Below, piece by piece: positions 19,995 to 28,071 of a DNA stretch of 28,071 bases. Every line of letters begins with the position of its first letter. Position 1 is the first letter of the stretch. Both the position numbers and the translations under genes were made by a program. A model generated the notes under the pieces. It had not been told where the DNA came from. It saw only the letters and a list, made by a program, of their open reading frames with translations, and ran no database searches. Origin of the DNA: Symsagittifera roscoffensis (Eukaryota > Xenacoelomorpha > Acoela > Convolutidae); NCBI RefSeq assembly GCF_963678635.1, contig NW_026970643.1, positions 1-28,071 of the forward strand, read 5' to 3'.

Positions 19995-20148
19995 TGCAGT
20001 CACATATAAAATTACCGACTCAGACAAAAAAGAAATTGTTCAACACCGAAACAACCTATTACCTTATTACCCAAAAGAGTACGCACTACGCGAACTAACT
20101 CAATTATATTCTTTCACAGGTTCAAAAATGAACAATACTAGAAAATGA
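19981..20148 (+). pseudogene. Stray gypsy integrase C-terminal fragment
   Basis: An open frame ending in TGA at 20146-20148 reads AVTYKITDSDKKEIVQHR, then NNLLPYYPKEYALRELTQL. It looks like the last module of a gypsy integrase, where a strand rich in Thr, Tyr and Lys is followed by a basic RNNL-like turn and a short helix. It lies upstream of the integrase zinc domain of element 2, so it is out of order. Element 2 has its own equivalent at about 21810-21900. It is probably the 3' end of pol from another subfamily, carried in with the motif array. The family assignment is from general knowledge and moderate. Confidence 0.5.
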
Positions 20149-20624
20149 AGCTTCTGCTCATCGTTAATTGACTAGACTTTCAGAAAAAAAAACAAATTGT
20201 CATATAAATTTTTGATGAAAACAAGAAAGTCGAGAACTAAAAGAATTAATATGGCAATCCGTATAAAAGTCATGAAACTGATCTGAATTGAGCCGGTAAA
20301 AACAGAACAACATGCTGTAGACTTTGCTGCGTATTCAATGAATCGATAAAAATCTAAACTAGGCTAAACAGGGTGTCATCCAAAAAAATTGTCAAGTTTT
20401 CGTTCAACATTTATCAAGACTAGCCCACAATTACTATAAGCCGACAATTATAACAAAAAGAGAAGAACCGAACAATTACACAATGTTTATCGAGCGCCAC
20501 GTACGCCGACCAAGTTTGGGTAGACGATCATTGAGCCAAAAACAAAATCATTGTCTCCGACTTTAAACTTAAACCTCATCGGCTTGAATAAAATGAAAAA
20601 TAGTGCAAAAATACCGAAATATCA
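20149..20624 (+). other. Unassigned block inside element 2
   Basis: This is A-rich sequence with scattered stops in all frames. It follows the stray integrase end, so it could be that element's 3' untranslated or LTR part. I see no repeat structure and no motif that would confirm this. Confidence 0.4.
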
Positions 20625-21420
20625 GTGAAAAAATTGAGCAAATTTGATCTACCACATAGAAGGCACATGGAAAACCCAATCAGAGAAAGAAATAGGACTG
20701 AAACAAGACAGACAGTGGAAACGATAACCGCGAGCACGAAGAGGAAAAAGGATCACAAACACAAACAGAAACAAGACGAACTACGCTCGAATGCTTGCAA
20801 ACTTCAGAACAAACAGACTGAAAAAGACAGTGTGGGTCAATATGATAGCAAGCAAAGTTGGAAAAAGGAAAACACAAGAAGCTTCAGTAACTTCAGACAG
20901 GAAATTTTTCACCACGTGGACCTACTGGGAGAGCTGACGACAGAAGACAGCTAGTTAGGTCAACTAAGAAAATACATCTTAGCGAACGACAGAGAAGGTT
21001 TTTCGAGACTGGGCAGCTACATGGCAAATTTTTGGGACGACGCCTCAGTAGTAATCAACGATTGCATCATTATTGACAACAGAGTAGCAATTTCAACATG
21101 TCTGAGGAAAACGGTAATGTCTCGATTGCACAGGATACACCAAGGACGTGAGGCAATGCTGGATGCGGCATAATATCTATGGTGGCCAAAAATGCACAAG
21201 GAGATCATTGACTTATGCCAATCCTGCAGATCATGTTCAGCGTATGGTAAGAACCTTAAAACATCAAAATCATTCACTTCGGCAGAACCATTACCAAAAT
21301 GATCAGAAATGATCGAAGAAATACAAATAGATCTTGCTGGCTCAACGTTCGGCTCTAAAAGAAAAAAAACTATTTATAAAAGTCGCAATCGACCGGTTTT
21401 CAAGATTCAAGAACAAGAAT
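20625..21420 (+). pseudogene. Element 2 integrase, zinc domain and core start
   Basis: A Lys/Gln-rich linker (20625-20850) leads to HHVDLLGELTTED, a helix, and IIIDNRVAISTCLRKTVMSR. The zinc-binding signature follows: H (RLHRIHQG), then YLWWPKMHKEIIDLCQSCRS with the Cys pair near 21220-21235. The core begins with EIQIDLAGS (first catalytic Asp, about 21330) and then breaks off after VAIDRFSRF-like sequence near 21410. A stop after TTEDS (20952-20954) and shifts in the core make it nonfunctional. The second Asp and the Glu are missing. Confidence 0.75.
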
Positions 21421-21990
21421 GAAGGTGGTGAAGAAAGCAATGGTAAGCAGAAACGTGTCACCAAAGCTGAAGAAAACAGAGGAAGAGCCAAATAGCATTA
21501 GGACATCAGAAAATTTGGCGAAAGCAGCATCTGACTGGAAATCACACAATAGACACCTCACACACAAGGAGGGATCCGAGGCGTTGAGAAAACTGAAAGA
21601 AAGAAATCCAATACTAGCAGCAAGCGTCAGAAGCGACTTGCACCATAGGACACTCAGATTCAGAGTGGAACAGGAGATGCCAGTGCAAAGAACGAAAACA
21701 AGTAACTTAGAATTCGATCTTATTCACTATCCGGAGAAAGTAGTGGTGTATCGGAAAATTTTAGACACGAAATCGGGCCGACCTTAATGGGGCCGACCTT
21801 AAATTCAAACGATTTAATGGGAAAATTATTAAATTCACTAATAATACTTACATCACTGAAAATGGGAAGGCAATTAAGAAAAACCACATATCACTTAAGC
21901 CAAAATTCAAGTCAGCACATTGTTCAGATTTAGGTAAAAAGACACCAGCGGCAAGCACACCGAGGAAACCATTACACCAGTGCAGCTCAA
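21419..21990 (+). pseudogene. Element 2 integrase C-terminal region
   Basis: The 122-residue frame at 21419-21787 picks up after the core deletion with a Lys-rich stretch and KAASDWKSHNRHLTHKEGS, then LEFDLIHYPEKVVVYRK. From about 21810 another frame gives IIKFTNNTYITENGKAIKKN, then SLKPKF. This is the strand-rich C-terminal module that binds DNA and follows the core in gypsy integrases. A short duplication (GGGCCGACCTTAA twice, about 21776-21802) causes the frame change. The module is comparable to the stray copy at 19981-20148. Confidence 0.6.
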
Positions 21991-22884
21991 GTGAAACAAA
22001 TAGACCAGTACACATACTGCCAAGATGTTTCGCCGGTTTCAAAGTCAACAGAGAACTCAGATACGGAAAACAAGGAGGGGCCATTCGCGACATTGGACAG
22101 ATTACAAGCCAAGACGATAAAGTTATACTCCTCATTGACGACGAAAGCAAAAAAGAATCCGCCAACTCTAGCATCCAGATACATAGCTTCGCCAAACGTA
22201 CTACGAGAAGCTCCAAGCGGTGGAATAATCGATCTAACTATGTCATCGAGCAGTTCACCAGAGCACGAGGTGCAGGTGGTACCGCAAGTAGCAAAGAAAT
22301 CAGACGCACAAACGACAGAAGAATGTCCAATTTCCGTAGTGCCAATCGCAACAAAAGAGGTGCAGGGTACGAATCAGGAGATAGAGGGAACGGACTGTCC
22401 AATGTCCTCAGTACCAATAACAGAGATGAAGAAAAAGCAAGGCAATTCGGAGGAAGCTCAGAAATCAACAGAAGCGGAGAGGACAATCACTTCACAGAGT
22501 AAGGAAGTAAAGACGGATGAAAAGATAGGGACAACATCAGAAGAGACGGAAAAGAAATTAGAGGAAAACAAAACAGCAGACAAAAGAAGACCAGAGAAAA
22601 GAAAAGAGAAAAAGAGCGGTAAAGGAGATAATGACTCACAGGTATCGAACAATTCAAGGTCGTCGGGCAGAAGTAAGCGGCAGACACAGTTCCTTAGAAG
22701 CCCATTAAAACATTCGGTCAAGAACATTGAGGAAAAACCGGGACTACAAACGAATCAAATTTCACCGGGAGATATTCAGTTGCCATCAGGAAATACATCG
22801 TCACCATCACAGAGGAGGAAACTAAAAAGACCAACATTCACGACTAGTAAGCCGGAACAAGCACAAGGAAAGAAAATTCTCTGA
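21991..22884 (+). CDS. Element 2 pol 3' tail, charged low-complexity ORF
   Basis: This is the longest open frame in the window, 297 codons with no break. It is rich in Glu, Lys, Ser and Thr. It contains an IIDLTMSSSSSPEH segment that looks like a SUMO-interacting or CK2-type acidic Ser cluster, a long Lys/Glu stretch (about residues 165-215) likely helical, and a basic RSSGRSKRQTQ patch. A sequence close to CPISVVPIATKEVQG recurs as CPMSSVPITEMKKKQG about 30 residues on, an internal repeat. There is no signal peptide or membrane segment. It follows the integrase C-terminus and ends about 80 bases before the polypurine tract. It is most likely the tail of the pol polyprotein or a separate 3' ORF. 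Element 1 has an eroded equivalent. Confidence 0.5.
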   Translation: MKQIDQYTYCQDVSPVSKSTENSDTENKEGPFATLDRLQAKTIKLYSSLTTKAKKNPPTLASRYIASPNVLREAPSGGIIDLTMSSSSSPEHEVQVVPQVAKKSDAQTTEECPISVVPIATKEVQGTNQEIEGTDCPMSSVPITEMKKKQGNSEEAQKSTEAERTITSQSKEVKTDEKIGTTSEETEKKLEENKTADKRRPEKRKEKKSGKGDNDSQVSNNSRSSGRSKRQTQFLRSPLKHSVKNIEEKPGLQTNQISPGDIQLPSGNTSSPSQRRKLKRPTFTTSKPEQAQGKKIL

Positions 22885-22965
22885 CATATAAATTCTTAAA
22901 ACTCGTTGACTAAAATGTTTACTGTGAACTTGTGATTGATTTTCATACGTTGTTGAAATTTTCCT

Positions 22966-22976
22966 AGAGGGGGAAA
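22966..22976 (+). promoter_or_regulatory. Polypurine tract, element 2
   Basis: AGAGGGGGAAA directly precedes the TG that opens the 3' LTR. This is the standard plus-strand primer position of LTR retrotransposons. Confidence 0.8.
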
Positions 22977-23323
22977 TGTGGTGGTAGTGAGTTGACCACC
23001 TAGGATAGAGGACGTAATGAATGAGCTATGCACCATATTATCATCATATTAGAGATCACTTGGATAATACTAATTAAAGACCTGTCAATCATGTCGATTG
23101 TTCTAACAGCTTGGTGGTGCTTAAACTAAGACTCACTCTTCGTTAGCTATTGCAAGATTATAGTTACTTTCTATTAAATGATGCATATCTACTTATTCAT
23201 TTTTACTATTAATTCAATTATATTATTAGTCTAGTTTTCAGATAAGGTTTAGGGATCATCTCAGGGTTGCACATTTTCTACGTTTTAACTTAAGTTGGTT
23301 GATTAACTTTGATTTTTGCTACT
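22977..23323 (+). repeat. Element 2 3' LTR
   Basis: It starts TGTGGTGGTAG after the polypurine tract. Its last 60 bases (23264-23323) match the 5' remnant at 16977-17036 with three differences. Similarity ends at GCTACT on both sides, not at a canonical CA, so the true end may have been trimmed or altered. Downstream the bases GTTTGATTTTTGC partly repeat the LTR end. No clear TATA box or polyadenylation signal can be assigned. Confidence 0.75.
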
Positions 23324-23486
23324 GTTTGATTTTTGCACGTTTGAATTTTGTTACTGCTTTTATGCTCTCAATATCTCATTTTTGTTCCTCTGAACAATTT
23401 TTAAAAATTATTTAGAAACTTTGGGGGAGAAGGAGTAAAATTGTGGTTGTACTGTTTTGCAAGGGATCAAGTGTCAAAAAAAGGCG

Positions 23487-23685
23487 AATAAGGCATTTCT
23501 GACCGTCTTTTCGAAAGAATGGCCTGAAACGTCTCCTTGAACCACCCTCCTCCTCCCATATGAACCCACTACCCCTTCCCAGTTGATTCAACCCCCGCCC
23601 GAACCAACCCATCCCACCCGTGTCTTAAATTGAATCAGGTCACAGGGCGGGTGGTTCAGGTTTTTTCAGTCAGAAATGCCATTTT
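23487..23685. repeat. Small hairpin element with C-rich loop
   Basis: GGCATTTCTGACC (23492-23504) pairs with AGTCAGAAATGCC (23668-23680). TTGAACCACCCT (23537-23548) pairs with the GGGTGGTTCAGG stretch near 23649-23660. The loop is strongly C-rich on the plus strand (CCTCCTCCC, CCCCCGCCC). It looks like a small foldback or MITE-type element. Confidence 0.7.
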
Positions 23686-23904
23686 CGGAAAACTTTGACC
23701 GAAAATAAATTGAATTTTTTGGCACACAATCTCTTGCAAAACAGTCCACAAAAAATTATTTTTAAACGACCCACTCCCACCCCTCCGCCTGAAACGTTTC
23801 TGAATAGTTTTAAAAAAAACTCAAGGCAACAAAAGCTTCCGAATAACATAAGAAAAGTGTTGAAACCCTCCTTTAGGAAAAGTGATTAAAATCGGTTATA
23901 TTGG
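23686..23904. other. AT-rich spacer between hairpin elements
   Basis: A 64-codon frame at 23695-23889 (Pro-rich PTPTPPPETF) is no more than chance through a C-rich patch. No gene is supported. Confidence 0.4.
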
Positions 23905-24222
23905 ATATTCCTGGTCTATAAAACTGTTAATATAAACGATTCCCATGTAACGTTGAGACAACCAAATTTCGATCAAATTTTCTCCACAAAAACATAATGC
24001 ATTATAATTCATTTGAAAGTCACATTTTGGTTTCGTGTCGAGCAAAAATTAGCAAGAGTTTCTGCCTTTATAAAATAAGTGAGCTGTGTTTTGTAAAGCG
24101 AGTGTACGGCATGTTTCATTTCTAAATTTAGACTTTCTCAAATTGCGAAAACATTCTATTGGCCTCTCCCTCACCCCCTAACGTTTATAACCCCTTATGC
24201 ACACGCACATGCTTGCCCCCTT

Positions 24223-24247
24223 GCCCACACACACACGCACACACACC
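24223..24247 (+). repeat. CA microsatellite
   Basis: Interrupted (CA)n, with CACACACACACGCACACACACC, lies in the loop of the large palindromic element. Confidence 0.8.
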
Positions 24248-24363
24248 TGAATCACCCCTCCCCCTCATCTGACCACCTGACCGCCTGAACCATCATCCTC
24301 ACCTAAACCACACCCTCCCTCCTACCCCGCCTCACCTGCACCAACCCCCATCCTCCGCACCCC

Positions 24364-24397
24364 GGGTCAGGGGTGGCTGGTTCAGGTGGGGGAGGGG
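24364..24397 (+). other. Potential G-quadruplex
   Basis: Four G runs (24364-24366, 24370-24373, 24388-24392, 24394-24397) are separated by loops of 3, 14 and 1 bases. The long middle loop makes it a weak candidate. The strand opposite is C-rich. Confidence 0.45.
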
Positions 24398-24624
24398 TTG
24401 AAAAGGGCAAAGGACCAAAAGTAAGGGGGAAGTGAACGCAATCGTTTTTCAATTTGAGAAAATTTAGCTTTAGAAATGGAATAGGCCGTACACTTGGTCT
24501 CTTTGCAAATATTCCGCCTTTTTTATTTGATAAAGGCGAAATTCTTGGCAAAACTTTGCATGACGCGAAACAAATATATTCTAAAAAAGAATTCTATTAA
24601 AACGTGATTGTCTATTTGTTATAT

Positions 24625-24642
24625 AATCCATTATAATGGATT
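24625..24642. repeat. Perfect 18-bp palindrome
   Basis: AATCCATTATAATGGATT reads the same on both strands. It sits in the right-arm insertion of the large hairpin element. Confidence 0.9.
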
Positions 24643-24770
24643 TCAAATGAATTATAGTTCATTAAGTTTTTGCGAGGGAAAGGGGTTTAAAATTATTTTT
24701 AGTCCAATTTTGTTGTCTGAGCGTGATATGGGACTCGATTTTAATGACTACTTTTGACCACAATCATTCA

Positions 24771-26130
24771 GTATAATCAATTTATAGTTCACTTTTTTAA
24801 ATGCGGGAAGGCAAAGTCAGTACACGAATATTGCTCACAAATATCAGCCTTTGTACGTTTTTGAGGCAAGTTGAGAGTCCGAGTCTTATTTTAAAAAACA
24901 TCTCTCAAAAAGTTTTTTTTTTCTGCTAAAAGCTTTCAAATTAAAACTGACTCTTATAATTTCAGACGGATGATAATCACCGAGCCATTTTACCCCAAAA
25001 GCATAAATTATAAATTTCAAACTTGAAAAAGTAATGTTTTTAGACAGTCTAAACTTATTCGAATTTGGCCGAAACGATCGAAACAGATCTCGCTTGGGTC
25101 CAGCAAATTCGAGCACTTTTTTGATCGAGAAAGATACATACCTGATTTTGGTCGAAATGCTCGAGAACTTTAGTTGACATGATTGAATCATAGAGTGAGC
25201 ATCTCAACCCGGGTAATTGATCTAACTGACCATTAGCTTAAAGTTAATTGGCTAAGTTCAAGGAACAGAAAAACTTGGTCCGTTTGGTGCATAAGGCCCT
25301 CTAGAGCGTCTCTTTTAAAGATTATCTCCAAAGTTCATCTTCATATTTACCCTTCATATCGAAGTTAATGTTCCACCTATACCACCAGCAGCCGAGAGCG
25401 TGTATAGGGGGGGGGGGCTGTTTGAGTCTTCAAACAAAATCAGAAAAATTGAAAAAAATATATATTTTTTTTTCAAACAAAATTTGAGAATTGTAAAACG
25501 CATATGCTCTAACAAAAATTGAAAATTTAGAGGACCCCCCTTTTACTTTTTCGGACCTCTCAAAGTTAAAGTGCTCTTAAAAAATGGAAACGAATTTTGA
25601 TTACATTTTGAAAAGTTTTCAACAAAAAAAATTACAGTGCTCCCTTGACCAACATTTTGGGAATCATTTAATGTTTTAGTCCGAAAATAGGCGTCGTTAA
25701 ATTGGACCAAAGGGGGGATACCTTGGGGTGCTCAGAGGTGCGAATGCACGAGAAGGTAGTAAGCGTCGTCTCCGAAACCCCCCAAATTCCTTGCAACCCA
25801 TTAAATGTTTCCCCTAAGCTCACCACTGAATGCCACCCTTAAACAAATTTTGAAGTTTGTTTTTGTTTTGTGCTGAAGGTTGATTTTTGTGCTTAAATCT
25901 TTCATTTTTTTAGCGCCCAAGATTGCAGAAGTGAGCTACAGCTCAGGTATTACAAAATTTTGTTTTGCTGTAATAATTTTTATTGTTCCAGTTTGTCAAA
26001 ACTGAAACTATTTGTGCCCTCTAATTGTACAATTGTAAAATATCAAAAATGTTTTTAATCTTTACAAAAATTTTTCCATTTATTTAATTTCGACAATTAA
26101 CGAAAATTACACCTGAATGTTTGATCAAAA
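24771..26130. other. AT-rich intergenic stretch, no gene seen
   Basis: It contains an 11-base G run at 25407-25417 and purine- or pyrimidine-rich patches at 25530-25800. A 33-base exon-like piece near 25914-25947 has an AG before it and GT after it, but no partner exons are visible. A minus-strand 101-codon frame at 24886-25191 has no recognisable domain. Confidence 0.5.
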
Positions 26131-26134
26131 ATTT

Positions 26135-26280
26135 TAATCATACAGTTTTCATTCATGAAAAAAGCTGATCATACACTTTTCATGGAATTCAAAACAGAAG
26201 TAAGCACAGAAAATTGGATAAAATGTCTATGACTAAAATCGATAAAAAAGATAAAAACTGTATGACCAGCATTTTTTATG
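26135..26280. repeat. Inverted repeat with TCATACA-type ends
   Basis: The 31-base arm at 26154-26184 (CATGAAAAAAGCTGATCATA and on) pairs with 26250-26280 with about six mismatches. A direct partial copy (TCATACAGTTTTCAT) lies at 26138-26152. It resembles a terminal inverted repeat of a small DNA transposon, but no target duplication is seen. Confidence 0.55.
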
Positions 26281-26493
26281 GACAAAAAGAAAAGTCTAAA
26301 ATTTAATTATATCTTAAAATGTTTGGCTTGTGTTCGACAGCGAACACAAGTGACAAAGAACACAAATCTCAAAACTGAAAACACCAAAGGCTTAACGTTC
26401 GTGCAAGAACAAGGTAACGAAAACGACCTGAATATCAGAAATAGTTTAATAAAACAAACAATACCACAAACAATTACAGTACCAATGAAATAA
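26278..26493 (+). CDS. Short ORF, unknown
   Basis: 71 codons from ATG to TAA, polar and Asn/Thr/Lys-rich (TKNTNLKTENTK). It contains a perfect 10-base stem (26327-26336 with 26341-26350). I recognise no domain. Its ATG lies in the arm of an inverted repeat, so it may be part of that element or chance. No splice or polyadenylation context supports it. Confidence 0.15.
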   Translation: MDKKKSLKFNYILKCLACVRQRTQVTKNTNLKTENTKGLTFVQEQGNENDLNIRNSLIKQTIPQTITVPMK

Positions 26494-27480
26494 AAGTGGC
26501 AAACTTCTGAATTTTGTCAAACAATTTTGAACAGGCTCATTTTTGGAAGTAAAAAACTTTGTGTATCCGGCACTACGTTTTGCGCTTAAATAAGTTAAAT
26601 TTTTCACGCAAAAAATACAAAAAAATGATTGGCGCTTGAAAAAATATGTAAACTTTTTCTGTGGCAGTATCGAAAATTCTTCAAAAATAATTTTATGTCT
26701 CCATTTTTTTATGGAAATAAAGAAATTGTATTTAAACTTTTTTGCGAAAAAGTCTTTCTTTATGGTGATACACTGAGTTTTATGCCAAATCAAGAATTCT
26801 TTTATATTCCACTATACTAACTTCAGTATCTGGGTAATCTGAACTTCTCGTTTTATATTTGATGCTGAAAATCTTTCTAAGTTGAATTGAGGCAAGCTTA
26901 TTGGTCTTAATAATTTTATTTACAATTTTCAAAATTATCAACCTCAATTCAATTAAAGAGCAGTTGGAGAAATTAGAGCTTTGCCCTAATACGAGCAGTC
27001 TTCTTTATATCATAGTATCAAAAAAAATAGCAGGCTTTATCTCAATTCGGAACCATTTCGGAGACCGAATGATTATTCGCTTACGCGTTGATAGCAAAAT
27101 TATTAATTACGCGTTAATTTTCCCATTTTGACCATTTTGGCCAAATAGGCAATTTGTAAACCCGGCAACCCTTGGCAATTTACAAAAAAAAAATGAACAT
27201 CTCCGAAAACTTGAACGGAAGATTTAAGAAACCTGTTTAAAAATGCTAATTAAAAAATCGTCATTTGTCTTGACAAAAAACAAACACTCCGAGCCTAATT
27301 ATTCATTTGCTTTCTTCAATTTTTGTGATATATGTAATATCTAGCAGCTAATTAATTGTTGCCTGTTTTTAGCTGAGATTTATCGTCCTTTTGATTCTTT
27401 AAAGATTTTAAGCTAATCTAAAAAGAATTGCAAACCTTACTTTTTTTTGGTTAGCAAAACCTGTGTAGACTTCATATCAA
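26494..27480. other. AT-rich intergenic stretch with one hairpin
   Basis: Short frames on both strands (for example 26629-26820 and 26901-27131) are Phe/Asn/Lys-rich, as expected of chance frames in this composition. The only clear structure is the inverted repeat at 26882-26952. Confidence 0.5.
26882..26952. repeat. 11-bp inverted repeat with inner stem
   Basis: TTGAATTGAGG (26882-26892) and CCTCAATTCAA (26942-26952) are exact complements. Inside, TAATAATTTT and AAAATTATC-like pieces can pair again, giving a roughly 70-base hairpin. Confidence 0.7.
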
Positions 27481-27760
27481 TTTAAATAATGCTGAAAAAA
27501 GCGCTGTACATGAATTATTTAAAAAAATTGTTTGCTCTATTTGTGTGAAAGGATCAACGTTTTGTAAGATGATATTCGTTTTTTCAACGTTGATATCACA
27601 GCAATCGGTTACTCAGCTATACTATGAGGTGAAGCTTAATATGACTCCCTCTGTATCCAAAGGTTTCCGTTGTTGGTACGCCAAATTATTGGATTGGGCA
27701 GGCGTGCGCAAAAAAAACGCTCGCTCAAAACATTTTCCACATAAACTTTTTCCTTTATAA
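27481..27760 (+). pseudogene. Short basic frame, possibly transposase-derived
   Basis: The frame ending in TAA at 27758-27760 contains LISQQSVTQLYYEVKLNM, then SKGFRCWYAKLLDWAGVRKK. The combination of a helix, a Ser-Lys-Gly-Phe turn and a Trp-containing helix with a basic end vaguely recalls the second DNA-binding domain of pogo/Tigger-type (CENP-B-like) transposases. That is only an impression. There is no ATG near the start and nothing recognisable up- or downstream. Confidence 0.15.
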
Positions 27761-28071
27761 GAATATGGAGTGTTATAATTGTGTTCGTTGTTTTCGATCA
27801 AGGTATCTTGCAGTCAATTTTTTTGATTTTTGAGATAGTTCAGAGATGTCGAAAAAGTTAAATCAATCAAAAACATTTTTTCTGACAAGATTTTTGTCAT
27901 TTGCAAAACAAAATTGAGCAATGTGTTCTCACAATAAAAAGTAGGACCGCAAATTGAAAGAACTCTGCAAATTTCTAAAGAACATTTTCCAACCAGTTCT
28001 TTCAATGAAAGCATCTAAAAAAACTATAAAATTCAGACAAAAAGCAATATATTTTTTTATTTTTTATAGAA
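27761..28071. other. AT-rich end of window, nothing recognised
   Basis: I see no reading frame, repeat or RNA gene that I can support here. Confidence 0.5.

Larger units (their letters stand above)
16977..23323 (+). mobile_element. Gypsy element 2, composite and younger
   Basis: A 60-bp 5' LTR remnant and a roughly 347-bp 3' LTR bracket gag, protease, partial RT, RNase H, integrase pieces and a long 3' tail in the expected order. The LTR remnant matches the 3' LTR end at 57 of 60 positions, so the insertion is moderately young. The first half of RT and the second half of the integrase core are deleted. A foreign-looking block of about 1.1 kb sits between RNase H and integrase. The element is not autonomous. 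Confidence 0.8.
23905..24770. repeat. Large palindromic element with GC-rich centre
   Basis: The left arm (about 23905-24160) and right arm (about 24410-24755) pair along their length. Landmarks: TCCCATGTAACGTTGAGACA (23941) with the TGTCTGAGCGTGATATGGGA region (24715-24734); ATTCATTTGAAA (24007) with TTTCAAATGAAT (24641); AGTGTACGGC (24101) with GCCGTACACT (24485); TTCTCAAATT (24135) with AATTTGAGAA (24451). The right arm has about 75 extra bases at 24566-24640. The ~240-bp centre holds C-rich repeats, a CA microsatellite and a G-rich run. There is no coding potential, so it would be a nonautonomous hairpin element. No target duplication was identified by eye. Confidence 0.75.

Noticed and set aside
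20003-20012. TATA-like ATATAAAATT downstream of the CCAAT array, suggesting a complete promoter
   Set aside because: The bases encode the TYKI part of a recognisable integrase C-terminal frame, so the likeness is probably incidental.
25407-25417. Eleven-G run as a regulatory or quadruplex element
   Set aside because: It is a single homopolymer without the other G runs needed for a quadruplex, and could be a sequencing artefact.
25914-25947. Microexon between a pyrimidine-rich AG and a GT
   Set aside because: No partner exon in a compatible frame is visible nearby.

Overview
This is AT-rich eukaryotic DNA, most likely from an invertebrate animal. It is made almost entirely of repeats and decayed retroelements. 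I see no intact, recognisable host gene. The metazoan assignment is an inference from the element types: Ty3/gypsy (Metaviridae-type) LTR elements, a LINE reverse-transcriptase fragment, and AT-rich hairpin (MITE-like) elements with palindromic arms. There are no bacterial signals such as operons, ribosome binding sites or long ORFs.

Layout: positions 1-2620 hold a strongly diverged tandem satellite with a period near 167 bp. Positions 2640-4035 hold a minus-strand gypsy fragment (pre-RT, gag, leader, LTR). Positions 4036-8090 hold an unclassified repeat on the minus strand, here called X, joined to a LINE RT fragment. After a spacer near 8100-8330 the same composite recurs inverted on the plus strand: LINE RT fragment 8340-8740, X 8740-10030, then gypsy element 1 (10125-15492). 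Positions ~2690-8090 and ~8340-11605 are therefore the arms of one very large, old, imperfect inverted duplication. Each arm has its own deletions.

Element 1 runs gag, protease, RT, RNase H, integrase, 3' tail and 3' LTR, all broken by stops and frameshifts. Its integrase region carries recent-looking tandem duplications and a minisatellite. Positions 15493-16976 are intergenic. They hold another copy of the X end (about 15655-15780) and a tentative two-exon gene (16160-16800).

Gypsy element 2 (16977-23323) is younger. It has a 60-bp remnant of the 5' LTR, a gag interrupted by only two stops, protease, the second half of RT, RNase H, integrase pieces, a long open 3' tail, a polypurine tract and a 3' LTR. 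Between its RNase H and integrase lies a foreign-looking block. In it, a ~70-bp unit repeats a CCAAT box, an octamer-like ATGCAAAT and a CTCF-like core, and an out-of-order integrase C-terminus of another subfamily follows. This is the most interesting regulatory-looking feature.

Positions 23326-28071 hold two hairpin elements with C-rich or G-rich loops, smaller inverted repeats and AT-rich sequence with no convincing gene. Arms and copies were compared by eye, so boundaries are approximate to tens of bases unless repeat ends are exact.
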